Origin: Symbiodinium natans
Lineage: Eukaryota > Sar > Dinophyceae > Suessiales > Symbiodiniaceae
Direction of reading: 5' to 3'
Length of the DNA: 64,000 bases
Assembly (NCBI GenBank): GCA_905221605.1
Contig: CAJNDS010002156.1
Location: forward strand, 221,001-285,000
Every line of letters starts with the position of its first letter. Position 1 is the first letter of the stretch. Below the pieces are notes generated by a model, which saw only the letters and a list, made by a program, of their open reading frames with translations, was not told where the DNA came from and searched no databases. Shown here piece after piece: positions 38,905 through 50,012 of this stretch. Position numbers and translations under genes: made by a program.

Positions 38905-41900
38905 CTACACAGCCAAGCCGAATCTAAGGCCTATGCAACACTCCGAGATAGCCTTCTCGCGTTGCTGCGAGGAAAAGTCCATTTCAAGCCAATGAGGATA
39001 TGGCTGAAAGCTTCGTCTGAGTAGGGTTTTAGGGCCTGAGTGCTGCTCTGGAACAAGCTCACCGAACTTGAAGTCCAAGGTTACCAAGGTGCCGACCATG
39101 GCGGTCGAAGGTGGTGGGAGATCAACTAACAGCATGGACCCGTAGCCCGTGCCGTACCTCAAACCATCAAGCAGAGCTCCACATGGCAACTTCTGAGGAC
39201 CTAAACCCTAAACCCTAAACCCTGATCCCTAAACCCTAAACCCTAAACCCTAAACCCGTAAACCCCAAGGAGATGTTCAGGCTGGGTGCCGAATTTTACG
39301 GAGGAAGCCTGAACTCTCCCAACCCCACAAAGCTTGGGCATCCCGACATCCAGCGAACCTGAGACATCTCCCAAGAAACAGCCAAAAGCAAACGCACAAC
39401 ACTCATCACACACATCGAACAGAGACAAGAACGCGCAAATTAAGAACAAATAAGCCCTAAACCCTAAACCCTAAACCCTAAACCCTAAACCCTAAACCCT
39501 AAACCCTAAACAGCCCTCTGGCTTTTCCGGCGCGGGTGCCAAAGGTAGAGGAGCCGCAGAGCCGACTGGTTGCAGACGGTCAGGTTGCGCACCTGGCCCA
39601 ACATAGGGTTTAGGGTTTAGGGTTTAGGGTTTAGGGTTTAAGGGTTAAGGGTTAAGGGTTAAGGGTTAAGGGTTAAGGGTTAAGGGTTTAGGGTTTAGGG
39701 TTTAGGGTTTAGGGTTTAGTCCGAGATTAGGGGTACCTTATTGGGGTCCTGACTATAAGGGAATTCCACTACTTGTGGGCGTATATCAGGGGTCCCTTTA
39801 TTTTCATAAACTGCCATATACAAAACAAGGCAAGTTGTCTGTTGGGTTGGTACCTCTTTCGCGTCCACAGGGATTCTGATGTTTAGGCTTGAAGTGCTTG
39901 GAGATGGCAAATCCGACCGTTCCGAGTTGAATCGCAAGCTCAAAGGCCAAACTCCTGTTTACATGAGCGATCGGCCTCGGGCCCCAAAGTGAGTGCTTCA
40001 ATAGACTCAACGGTTTAAGAAACTGCCTAAGGACCTTCTTCACATCCTACCGGCCGTTTTGTGTGTCGTCCTCTTGGTTCGGTGATGATGGTGCAAGAGT
40101 CTTCCTGGAAGCAGGTAGAAATATACTTGTTGTGGTAGCGTATAGCCCCTAGACACCCTACTGAGAACCCCCTACAAAGCAGGAACCCTACTTAAAGAGA
40201 CCACCAGGCAATGTAAGGTAGCGGGCACAAGTGACAGCAGTGCAGCAGTTGGTACGCTCTCATGTTCGGCTGCTCGCACTCGCTCTCTGGCTCAAGTGCC
40301 GCAGATCGCAGTATCAGCCGATCCAACTCCTCCTGGTTTAGGGAGGGTTTAGGGTTCAGGGTTCAGGGTTTAGGCTTAAGGTTCACATGACCTTGGGGAG
40401 TGGAGATTACGTGTCAGACAGACCAGCGAAGACTGCGCGCTGTGTGAGCTAAGGGTCTTGTCCCCAAGCCATGCGAGGGGGCCTCTACATCCTTCTGCAA
40501 GGGCGGCATAACATTTCCGGGGCTGAGCACCAGCTCTCCCCTTTAGGGTGTTAGGGTCTTAGGGTCTCTAGGGTCTCTAGGGTCTCCAGGGTCTCTAGCT
40601 TTATTTAGGTTGTGTCTTGAATCCACCCGGTACGAAACATCGACGAAACTCGGAGACGATCGGCGTAGGGAGGAGCGGATATACCGACCGAAGGGCGATT
40701 GGCACAGGACTGCGGCAATACGTTGATACACCGATAGGCGGACCCGAAAAGGTCCAAGAGGCGATCGGCGCAGAATTGCGGCAACTTACCTCTGATATAC
40801 CCGGGATAGCAAACCGCACTTTTTCAAGCAGATTGCGTTGGAGAGGTTAGGAAGGCGCGCGGGCACGAACCCCACATTTATTGAATAGCTTGTGTTGGAA
40901 GCAACCCACACTTGCTTAAGAGCTTGCGTTGGAAGAGCTTGGCAGGCGCGCGGGCACGAACCCCGCATTTATTGAAGAGCTTGTGTTGGAAGCAACCCAC
41001 ACTTGCTTAAGAGCTTGCGTTGGAAGGGCTTGGCAGGCGCGCGGGCCAGCAACCCGCCCTCTTCAACCCTTGCAAGTACAAAATTGCAAGTCTGTCAGTG
41101 TCTGTCTGTCGCCTATCTGAGGGAGTCCAAAAGCCACGCACACTTCACTTCGTGCAAAATCCACAGGGCCACAGCGAAACCCCAAAGCATCCCAAAAAAC
41201 TGCCTCATGTGAGGCCCCACACCACCAGGACGGGGCGATCATACCCTCTCACCCCTTAAAAGAGGCCCTTTTCTAGGGTTGATGATGGGGATTCTATAGG
41301 GCCGAAGTAGCCCATCCTGGCCCCTAAACCCTAAACCCTAAACCCTAAACCCTAAACCCTAAACCCTAAACCCTAAACCCTAAACCCTAAACCGACACCA
41401 AGGTCCTTTAGGATCTGCAGCTCCTCTGGTCGAGACAAGCGGTGGTCACCGCCTTCCACGCGGCGCAGAGTTGCCTGGCGCGGGAGCGGCTCTGGTACTT
41501 GACCAGAAACTCCAAAACCCCTTATAATTAAGGAATATGCCTTAAATCATATTAGGGTTCCAATTATAGTTTGAGGGATCTTCCTTAATTTCAGGGGTTT
41601 TGGAGTCTCTGGTACTTGTAGTGCTTCGTAAAAACGCTACAGCGCAGCTCCATGCAAGGGAGTTGCAGGATGTTGCAGGCGACTTGGTGTTCAGATGTGC
41701 CCCAGTGGAAAGGCGCACGTCACTGCATGCTGCATGTGTGGGCCTGGCGTGGACAAGAAGATTTCATGCGCCCGCTCTTTACCCCATTACAGGCCAAGGC
41801 CACCGAGAATGCGGCAGCACCTAGCACGAAGCCGCTTAACGCCGATTTGCTGCAGTGAGTGAAGGTGAGACCCCCCACCCCCCCACCCCCCCACCCCCCC

Positions 41901-43526
41901 ATGCCCTCTCAATGCCCTCTCCCCCAGTGTACCCAGACACTCCAAAATCCAATTAAGGAATATCCCTGAAATCATCATAGGAAGTCTAATATGGGTTAAG
42001 TAAGGTATATTCCTCAATTCGGAGACTCCTAAACCCAATTAAGGAATATATCCCTTTAATCATCACAGGAAGTCGAATGTGGGTTAAGGTATTCCGGAAT
42101 ATCCCTTACATCATAATCGGAAGTCGAATATGGGTTAAGGTATATTCCTTAAGTAAGGGGGTTTTGGAGTTCCTGGGTAGATGGTGCACGTCTCAGTCAT
42201 TCTGCAGCTGAGTGCCGAAGCTGCCAGCCTTCGCTTTCCAGGGTTGACGCCAGTAGCCCAAACCCTAAACCCTAAACCCCAAATCCTAAACCCTAAACCC
42301 TAAACCCTAGACCCTAGACCCTAAACCCTAAACCCTAAACCCCAAAGGTCAGGCCACAAGACATGCCGCATCCGCACCTCTGCACCCTTGGCCAACAACT
42401 GGCTGTGAAGTTCCTCCTGAGATGGAGAGATGGGTCGGGCAAGGGTTTAGGGTTTAGGGTTTGGGGTTTCGGGTTTAGGGTTTTGGGGTTTGGGGTTTAG
42501 GGTTTTAGGGGGTCGCTCTATCTTCCACAGATCCGAGTTTAAACTTTGGAACTGCGAGGCGTGCGCGCACGCGCGCGCAGCTTAGGAATCACATCTCGAT
42601 TGTCTTCAGCAAAATGAACTTGAACTCAAGAGAAGGAAGCAGGAATTTAGGCAAACAAGGCCCAGCTACCGAGGCTTCCAGTGGCACCGCCTCATCTTGG
42701 TCGCCGTGGAGGATGCCTAGGCTAGCCGCTAGCTGCCAGCTTCGTCATGCCCCCGAACAAAGACCAGCATGGGCTATTACCCCTGAAAAGAGGCGCTTTA
42801 GAGGGTTGATTATGGGGATTATAGGGCCGAATAACCCATCCTGGGATACTTTTCAGAAAGGCTTATGTTTTGGGGGTGTGATCATGCTTGTTTCGAAGCT
42901 CGTCGTCATGGGTCCGTTCTTCCAAAGTATCACATGCACACACAACACCCACACAAACAAATACAGAGAGAGAGAGAGAGAGCGAGAGACACGTGACACA
43001 GCCGCGCACGCGCGCGCACGCACGCGCACGCGTGCGCGCACGCACGCACACACGCACGTACGCATGCACACGCACAGGAGCAAGCAACAAGCTTGACCTG
43101 CGCACAATACAAAAGAACCAACTGAGCCGATTCTAGAGTTCACTGCCGAATCTCGCAATTAATCTTGCAGTCATTCATGACGTTAAACAATTTTGCAGGT
43201 ACGTCTGGCTGATCCGGCCAGATATCATCATGCCCTGACAGTGTCTTCATTGGGCAGCATGTGCTACATTGCACTGCCCCCCTGCTGCAGCCATCTGCGA
43301 AAACAAGTACACTTGGCCAACGAGCATACGACCCACATGCTGCAGGCAAACAGTGTGCTCACAAAACTCACTCAGAATGCCGGAAGGACTCCTACAGGGA
43401 ATGAGATGTTATGATGTTCTCGGACACACGCGCACCCACGCACCCATGCAGCCACTCCCATGCACACACTCCCACGCACACACTCACGCGCACGCATGCA
43501 CACGCACATACGCACACACGCACACA

Positions 43527-43613
<87 letters not shown>

Positions 43614-44398
43614 GCGCACGCGCACGCGCACGCGCACGCGCACACACACACACACACAGAGACAGAATCCCGCACCCACACGCGGACTGAACTGAACTCC
43701 CATCGTGTAAGCACGCATAGTATTTCACCCCAGAGTCCTGCAAGGAACCAGGTAGCCACGAAAAGAAACTCCAATGTCTTGGGTGCTTGTGTGTTAGTGT
43801 TCGTGCTTGCTTTGGGTACGCCGCCCAGAAGCCGCAAAGTCTGAAGACCAAAGACCATTTCCGAGTGGCAAACACTGCAGGCAGCCGGTATCATCTCCGC
43901 AATGGAGACTTCCTGCATTGACGCTTGCATAGGGTTTAGGGTTTAGGGCTTAGGGTCTAGCTGGGCACCAATGGCGCATCACGTTTCCAGTCCCATAGAT
44001 CGGGAGGCCGCAACGAAAGCATTCCAAACCGCCCCCATTGCTAAGTCCTGTTTTCCCTTCATCCTAAACCCTAAACCCTGAACCCTAAACCCCAACCGCG
44101 AAACCCTAAATCCTAAACCCTAAGCTCTAAACCCTAAACCCTAAACCCTAAACCCCAAACCCAAGCGTTTCCTGAAGTTCCCGCAGGATGGCCACATTCA
44201 CTGTGTAGCCGCCCGAGCTTGAATGCTCCGAAGGCAGGATGGCAGTGCCTGTCACACAGGCTTAAGAAATGGTTCTTGGGTTTAGGGTTTAGGGCTTAGG
44301 TTTTAGGGTCTAGGGTTAGCGCAAAGGGCACCATGAGGGCCATGCGTGAGCGAGTCGCATCCAAAAATGGCACGCGGAGTCTGAACCGCGGTATCGAA
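38905..44398 (-). CDS. Seven-exon hypothetical gene with telomere-repeat introns
   Basis: Exons on minus: 44332-44398, 44161-44248, 43983-44040, 42341-42416, 39512-39592, 39264-39358, 38905-39192. Total 753 bases, exactly 250 residues plus TAG, open at the 5' side. Every intron is GT-AG: GTGCCC, GTTTGG, GTGATG, GTTTAG, GTTTAG, GTTTAC. The third exon carries a C-x2-C pair ([15 protein letters not shown]), and the last is a 95-residue exon with [20 protein letters not shown] and [12 protein letters not shown]. Intron 39193-39263 is 71 bp of pure telomere-type units ending CCTCAG. Introns hold MITE-like elements and the long (ACGC)n tract. No known domain recognised. This is the best-supported spliced model because six junctions keep phase and the final exon is long. 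Confidence 0.6.
39198..39720. repeat. Telomere arrays in and around exons 39264-39592
   Basis: CCCTAAA 39198-39257 (fills a 71-bp intron), CCCTAAA 39452-39511, TTTAGGG 39605-39720 with a block of seven TTAAGGG units. Confidence 0.94.
39719..39817 (+). mobile_element. MITE-like family A, copy 6
   Basis: Core GGGGTACCTTATTGGGGTCC and a GGGGTCCCTTTATTTTCATA end, directly after a telomere array. Confidence 0.72.
40840..41060 (+). repeat. Tandem repeat, 105-bp unit
   Basis: GAGCTTGCGTTGGAAG followed by GCGCGCGGGCACGAACCC recurs about 2.5 times with an alternating shorter monomer. The unit is 105 bp (35 codons), so a plus-strand frame stays open, but I see no other sign of coding. Confidence 0.85.
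41226..41322. mobile_element. MITE-like family C, copy 1
   Basis: Arms CCAGGACGGGGCGATCA and AAGTAGCCCATCCTGG around AAAAGAGGCCCTTTTCTAGG. Confidence 0.68.
41322..41393 (-). repeat. CCCTAAA array
   Basis: Ten units directly after hairpin element C1. Confidence 0.93.
41502..41613. mobile_element. MITE-like family E, copy 1, with target duplication
   Basis: 112-bp element with 20-base terminal inverted repeats, ACCAGAAACTCCAAAACCCC on the left, matching at 19 of 20 positions. ACTTG flanks both ends (41497-41501, 41614-41618). The shared flanking string CTCTGGTACTTG makes the exact boundary uncertain. Confidence 0.85.
41930..42179. mobile_element. MITE-like family E, copy 2, internally triplicated
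   Basis: TACCCAGACACTCCAAAATCC and GGTTTTGGAGTTCCTGGGTA form the ends. The inner AAGGAATATCCC...GGAAGTC...GGGTTAAG unit occurs three times, giving 250 bp. Confidence 0.75.
42258..42510. repeat. Inverted telomere arrays around exon 42341-42416
   Basis: CCCTAAA 42258-42340 and TTTAGGG 42441-42510 with TTTGGGG variants. Confidence 0.92.
42764..42844. mobile_element. MITE-like family C, copy 2
   Basis: CCAGCATGGGCTATTACCCC to GAATAACCCATCCTGG; lies in a predicted intron. Confidence 0.7.
42964..43076 (+). repeat. (GA)n and (CGCA)n tracts
   Basis: Short GA run then alternating purine-pyrimidine CGCACG sequence. Confidence 0.93.
43430..43657 (+). repeat. (ACGC)n tract, alternating purine-pyrimidine
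   Basis: About 230 bases of CA/CG alternation, with a perfect ACGC core of about 85 bases; potential Z-DNA former, inside a predicted intron. Confidence 0.95.
44062..44320. repeat. Inverted telomere arrays around exon 44161-44248
   Basis: CCCTAAA 44062-44160 and TTTAGGG 44277-44320, both degenerate. Confidence 0.88.
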
Positions 44399-45060
44399 CT
44401 GCCGCAAGTGGGAAACAGATCACCTGCATCCTCTCACCCCTTTGACGAAACATTGGAGGCCCTGAGGTGTGTCATGACCCTCAACAGCTCAACATACTTA
44501 TCTTTGGATTTGGGGTTTGAGATCTAGGGATTTCAGTCAGGCGCTGGCTTTCTTGCTTCATCTTGCGCCTGGCGATCGTCCAGCCGTTGCTTTGCATGCC
44601 GTCCTGCATTCAATCCCGGCAACCTCTCGGATCTAGCGTCAAGAACGACCACAACAAACTGTCATCGCTACATGTCTTGTGCTGGAACCCGAAGCGCATA
44701 ACTCATTTTCCACAGGTCCACAGGCCACCCAGTTCCGAGCCCAACAGGTCGGGGGGACCTTCAGACAATACATCCTCTGTTGCCGAACATTAAGCTAAGT
44801 AAGACACTTACACCCCACGTCAAATCCTGTCTAAGTAAAGTGTGGGGGGGCCCACTCTCGTCCTTGCGCCAGCTGGCGCCAGGAGCAGCGCGCCCTTGAC
44901 GCCCCCACAGCGCGCGAGAGCTGCAGCCACCCTCAGACTCAGGGAGTTTAGGGCACTGCAACTCAGAACCGAAACTCCGACAAGTGACGGATGCCCCGAA
45001 GATGTACGAACGGTCTCTTAGAAAGACCCAAAGCCCGAACCGAAAAACAATCTCCTGAAG

Positions 45061-45161
45061 GTTTATGATAAGAAGGGACCCCCCAATATAGATCCCCAAA
45101 TAGTAGGATCCCCTTATAATCAGGACCCCAATAAGGTACCCCTAATCTCGGAAACCCCCAT
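45061..45161 (-). mobile_element. MITE-like family A, copy 7 (reverse)
   Basis: Reverse-complement copy ending CGGAAACCCCCAT on plus, with AATAAGGTACCCCTAA in the core. Confidence 0.75.
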
Positions 45162-45168
45162 AAACCTT

Positions 45169-45452
45169 GAACCCTGAACCCTAAACCCTGAACCCTAAAC
45201 CCTAAACCCTAAACCCTGGTTTCCATAATATGGTTCCCAGTCAAGGCAAAGCTACCAGGCACCCATGGAAGCCGCCACGACCAGAGTGGGAGGTTTCATC
45301 GCCCGGCGCGCGTCCCAAACTGCCTTCAGGACGAGGGTTCGGGGTTTAGGGTTTAGGGTTTAGGGTTTAGGGTTTAGGGTTTAGGGTTTAGGGTTTAGGG
45401 TTTAGGGTTCAAGGTGTTGGGTTCAGGGTTTAGGGTTCGGGGTTTAGGGTCT
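45169..45452. repeat. Inverted telomere arrays around exon 45259-45320
   Basis: CCCTAAA/CCCTGAA 45169-45220 and TTTAGGG 45337-45452. Confidence 0.92.
45259..45320 (-). CDS. Possible exon upstream of the seven-exon gene
   Basis: After CCTGAAGGCAG the minus strand reads WDARRAMKPPTLVVAASMGA up to GTGCCTG|GTAGCT. It is bracketed by CCCTAAA (45169-45220) and TTTAGGG (45337-45452). Its phase does not fit the next exon directly, so an intervening exon or another frame is needed. Confidence 0.35.
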
Positions 45453-46120
45453 CAAGGGTTGGGGTGCAGGAACCCCTACATGAAACTATTATTGAAGAAT
45501 GACCTTTAACACGTTAAACAGTTAACCTTTTCCAGAGCATAGTATAACTTTTTGACATGTCGAAAAGCAGTCGTTCGAACTTGCTGCAACGCAGACCAAG
45601 CATTCAACAACCTTTCAAGTCTTCGAACGAACAAGCCCGTCGTCTATCACAGACAGGGCCCGCGTACACAGGCCCGGGTCAGTGCAAGAAAAACCAAGTG
45701 TGGTTTCTTTCAAGGATTGGGTGTGGGGCTTGGGAGATTTGGTCGCTAAGGCAGCGGGGCAGCAAGGCGAATACCTTCGCCTGTATGTGTGTCTTGCACA
45801 GCAAATCGGCTGTTCTGGTAGTCAACAATGTCAAAAATATGCCTATAGGTCCGTCGGTTTGCAGTGCAACGCCATGACTACCTCTGGCACCACATTCGGG
45901 CTGAAAACAGGCTACATAAACTTGGGGCTGAAACAGGCTACATAAACTCAGGTCCCTAACTCCTCACCACATTACACTGTTTCAGTCCATCAGCAAGAGG
46001 CTTTTAAGCTTACTCTCGCATGGTAGAGCCATCCATCTGGCCTCTTCAAGGCTGCTCAATGCCTGAGATTCGGAGACTTTCCGGGACGAGTGAAATAACT
46101 AAGGCCTGTCAGTAGATTAG
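45453..46120. other. No gene seen
   Basis: Open plus frames at 45552-45945 lack splice or domain evidence; GGGCTGAAACAGGCTACATAA-like text repeats twice near 45900-45945. Confidence 0.45.
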
Positions 46121-46223
46121 ATGGGGGTTTTCTCGAAATTAGGTGTACCTTATTGGGGTCCTTCTTATAAGAGAATCCTACTATCTGGGGACTATGTATT
46201 AGGGGTCCTTTCTTCAAACCCCC
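46121..46223 (+). mobile_element. MITE-like family A, copy 8
   Basis: ATGGGGGTTTTCTCGAAATT to CTTCAAACCCCCAG with the shared core. Confidence 0.75.
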
Positions 46224-46432
46224 AGATCTGTGCGGCTATCGTATCTGATTCGTAGGCGGGAGATAGTACCTGTTTGGTGTCTTGGTCTTCTCCCTTTCGG
46301 CGGAAGACTGGGTTGCTGAGCGTTGCTTGATCTACATCCAACGAATGCGATTTTGTCATGCTTGTGTTTCTTCGACGGATTCAAAAGTTGTCAGGGCACC
46401 TGAACAAAATCATTCGGAAGACTCCCAGCATC

Positions 46433-46705
46433 TAGGGTTTAGGGTTTAGGGTTTAGGGTTTAGGGTTTAGCACCTCTTGACCCTTCACTTCGGACAGCTT
46501 CTTGCTCCTGACTACCCCGCCTCTGCCGCGTGCAAGGGGTCCTCTGAGCCCAATGGCTTGGCCTGAGTCCGAAGCAAACCCTAAACCCTAAACCCTAAAC
46601 CCTAAACCTTAAGCCCTAAACCCTAAACCCTAAACCCTAAACCCTAAACCCTAAACCTTAAGCCCTAAACCCTAAACCTTGAGCCCTAAACCCTAAACCC
46701 TTCCT
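46433..46705. repeat. TTTAGGG then CCCTAAA arrays
   Basis: TTTAGGG 46433-46470 and CCCTAAA 46575-46705; here the pair faces outward, the opposite of the usual exon bracket. Confidence 0.92.
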
Positions 46706-46989
46706 TTGCAGATACATGCAACGCTCAGGTCTCGGGCTGCAAGCCTGAGGCTATTGAGCTCTATCGTCCACGGACACAGCAGCGCATGTTTAACTGCCCA
46801 ACCATCAAATCCAACAGCCCTAGCCCCTGAACTGCTCAGGAGACTGAAGCTGGAGCGACTGACAACATCTGCCAGTCCAAACGCTCTTCAGGGGTGAAGG
46901 CCACTGAAGCTCAAGATTTCGCTCTCAGGGTACCAGGTCTGGAGGGGTGCTTAGGTTTTCGCATGTTTGAGGTGAAACGGGTTGAAACG

Positions 46990-47230
46990 ACCCTAAACCC
47001 TAAACCCTAAACGGGTTGAGAATTTAAGGTACAGCGTCAAGCAGCATACTCCAAGCAGCACAGGTTGTAGCCGCGCTGCTTGGCGTAGACCTTGCGTTGA
47101 GGCGATCTTTCGAAGAAGGGCAGCCTCATAGCTCTTCTGAAGAGTTGAGGCTTTAGGGTTTAGGGTTTAGGGCTCAGGGTTTAGGGCTGAGGGTTTAGGG
47201 CTTAGGGTTTAGGGTTTAGGGTTTAGGGAG
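46990..47230. repeat. Inverted telomere arrays around exon 47037-47136
   Basis: CCCTAAA 46990-47012 and TTTAGGG 47152-47230. Confidence 0.9.
47037..47136 (-). CDS. Terminal exon of a hypothetical gene
   Basis: After AACTCTTCAG one frame reads FFERSPQRKVYAKQRGYN and stops at TGA (47037-47039), just before a CCCTAAA array. A second frame is also open. The upstream array is at 47152-47230. Confidence 0.35.
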
Positions 47231-47426
47231 GCTTCAGGCACCTTCTGCGTTTGGAGGCTTCGAATCTGATGATTGCGACCGCAACCCGTCATTGGTACCA
47301 GTTGAAGCTAACACCTGCTGAAACGTACCGCTGCGCGCGCCAGGGCCCAAAAACGACACAAACCTCAAGACAAGTTCAGTCTGAGTCTGCAGCCTAGGTC
47401 TTACAACAACCCACCTTCATCAAAAC

Positions 47427-47473
47427 CCTCTGAAAAATATTCCTGAGAATATGATCCTCTTAAACCCAAATAA
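47427..47473. repeat. Repeat family F, third copy
   Basis: CCTCTGAAAAATATTCCTGA followed by ATATGATCCTCTTAAACCC. Confidence 0.7.
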
Positions 47474-47545
47474 GGGAACATCTAACAAAGTCCCCAGCAG
47501 GGGCAACCTAGTTCAACATCCTTCAACCTTAGGCCGCCCCTTATG

Positions 47546-47644
47546 TTCATAAGAACCCCCCAAAATATATTTTTAAAAAAATATCTTCCTTATAAGGGGA
47601 ATATAGGATCATTATCTTTCATTTATTGGGGGTTCTTAAGCAAA
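47546..47644. mobile_element. MITE-like family G, short copy
   Basis: TTCATAAGAACCCCCCAAAA pairs with TATTGGGGGTTCTTAAGCAA; AT-rich middle. Confidence 0.75.
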
Positions 47645-47649
47645 TAGTC

Positions 47650-49540
47650 GGGCCTGGAGGTAGCGCCCTTTCCGGCCACCGGGCAAGGAGCCGCAGCCCG
47701 GCAGATACAGCAGCGAGGGAAGCCTCTCTTAGCTGGGTGGTTCTCTGGGTGGCGCCGCGATGCTCCGTGGCATTCCAGCTGCATTGAGGGCTCAGAGATG
47801 TTCAGACATGTTGCGAGTTTAGAGTTCAGGGGATTGCAGGCGCGGCGCTTACTTCGCGTGTTTGCTTCTCGTGTGTTGAGAATTGGGAGTAAGGGGTTCA
47901 GGCCATGGAAACAAAGCTGCATCAGGATCCTCTAAGATATCATGGGCATGTCAGGGCCTGTGGCAAACCTGGGGTTGGGGCTGTACGCGAAGGCTAGATG
48001 GCGTCATGAGGACAATTCTTCGGCTCCCAAGTTTCGTCGCAGCTATTCATGTTTGGTCACGGGCAAACACTGAAACCAACACTTAACAAAACTACCCTCC
48101 GAGCCGTACGGCCCGAAGTAAGTTCCAATGTCCTAAGACTCCTAAGCTTTTGTAAACAACATTAGAACAGCTCCTTGTCAGACTTTCCACCAGCCTTGCC
48201 CAGCCCAATCGTGTGCCATGAGCCCTTGAGCCGTGTAAACGTAGGGGTTAGGCAGTCCGGCAAGCCACCTTGGCAGAAGCATTGGAGTCGCATCCATCAG
48301 ATGCCAATGCCGCAAGGGCCAATGCACGCTTGCATCTGCCAAATGTAAGTTGTGAGAGGCTGTATTGTAGTAGGTGCTCATTCCGTAGCCTTTGTGCCTT
48401 AAAGGCTTAGAAGATTACATAGCGCGGGCTGCTGGTAGCCCCAGGACCGAGTCAAATTGCCATGGGGCATGGAAGACGGTAGGCTCGGAAATGGACATCA
48501 AAATCACACGTTGCGCGTCGCTGCGAAACATGTGGTGCTCTGCAGTAGCCCTCCTGTGGAGAGGTGGCTTGTGGCTGCTGGGATATGCCACGCGGAAAAC
48601 TAGGGGCTCACTCTATCACAAAGGTGTCAACACACCCAGTGTCTCCTGCTGCAAGGGAGCGTGCTGATATGACCCCGCTTATATTTACCATATACGTTTG
48701 AGACAGCAAGCACAAGTCATGCAAACTACGCCTTACATGCAAGATGCCTTCCGGCTGAACCGAGACGTCTCCAGAGCAGGCCGGAGGCCAGCAAAAGTCC
48801 AAAGAGGCAAAGAGGGGACGGCAGGTTAACACATGATGATTGGAGTGAGGCTCGGGTAACCGAAGCAAGAGATGTAAGAACGACCATAGATATCTTGGAG
48901 TTCTCCTCACTCTCGAGTCGTTGTCAGTAACGTTGAGTCAAGCATGCACGAACTGAAAGAGCAGAGAGGACTCCGACACCGAGAGGGAGAAAGAGAGAGA
49001 ACGACGAAGGCAGACGTGTACAAGCCAAAAGCAGATCACCCGCACACCGAACCCAGCTAAATGCATGTATCGACAGCAAACAAGGCGGAGGCCACCACAG
49101 CGTTCCGGCTTTCCTCGATACCGTCTCGCCATTCAGCAGGTGGTCCTCCTCGAGGACGTAGATGGGACACAACATGTATTCTAGACATGTGAGAAGAGTG
49201 ATGCACAGTAACCTGAGAACTCGAGCGCACAACTGGATTTGGGATTTGGGCATGGGAAATTGAAACGCGCTTCTGATGCACAAGCTGGCATTACCCAGTC
49301 CGACCATGGAAGCTCTACGTGTTGCAAATGTTCAGCACTGCTCTTCGTTCTTCTGCAATCGTACCAGGCTCATAGGACGCTATCAGACTCTATCATGCAC
49401 ATCCAAGCACGGTGCCTACAGTACCTTCGATGCCCTCGAAGGGGACGGTTCCCCAGTCCGATATGGGCCTGGGCTCACCAAGGCTCACGAGGCTCATGAG
49501 GGGTTTGCACGAGGGTAACAAGACTGAGCCATGATCCACA
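47650..49540. other. No confident gene
   Basis: Nearly 1.9 kb without telomere arrays, MITEs or convincing exons; frames on both strands have no recognisable domain. Confidence 0.45.
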
Positions 49541-49718
49541 CAGTGGGTTAGGGTTTAGGGTTTAGGGCTTCGGGCTTCTTGAGGAATGATCACACGGGCA
49601 TCAAAAAGTCATAGGGTCTGCTGAGAAAACTTGTGTTGGAGCAGAGACATGCCGAAATGGGCATGGAAAGGCACAGCAGGAGTTTGCCAAGGCCCCCCAG
49701 CGTCACTAGCCAGAAAAT

Positions 49719-49975
49719 TCCCTAAACCCTAAACCCTAAACCCTTAACCCTAAACCCTAAACCCTAAACCCTAAACCAACTTAGGGGACTTCATGCCTTT
49801 CCAGTCTCCGGCTCAGCTGCCGACGTTGGCAGAAACGGCACCAGGGCCCTTTCGCGCGTGGCGGGGTCCTGCCAGCCCCTAGAATCACACCTCTGCCACG
49901 AGTGTCAAAGAAACGGATGGATAGGAACGAGTGTACATGGGCACCCCAAACCCTAAACCCTAAACCCTAAACTCT
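49719..49975 (-). repeat. Two CCCTAAA arrays
   Basis: Units at 49719-49778 and 49945-49975, at the 5' ends of predicted minus introns. Confidence 0.9.
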
Positions 49976-50012
49976 TCGAAAAGAGACTGCAACTCATTGG
50001 GGCAGCTTGCGT
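49797..50012 (-). CDS. Two exons of a hypothetical gene
   Basis: Exon 49966-50012 follows GTCGACAG, encodes SCPNELQSLFEEFR and ends at |GTTTAGG. Exon 49797-49868 follows GGCTGGCAG, encodes ATRERALVPFLPTSAAEPE and ends GGAAAG|GCATGA (GC donor). Phase 0 joins them. A second frame pairing is also open, so the frame is tentative. Confidence 0.38.

Noticed and set aside
43430-43657. Thr/His/Ala-rich and Val/Cys/Arg-rich frames
   Set aside because: Translations of the (ACGC)n tract.
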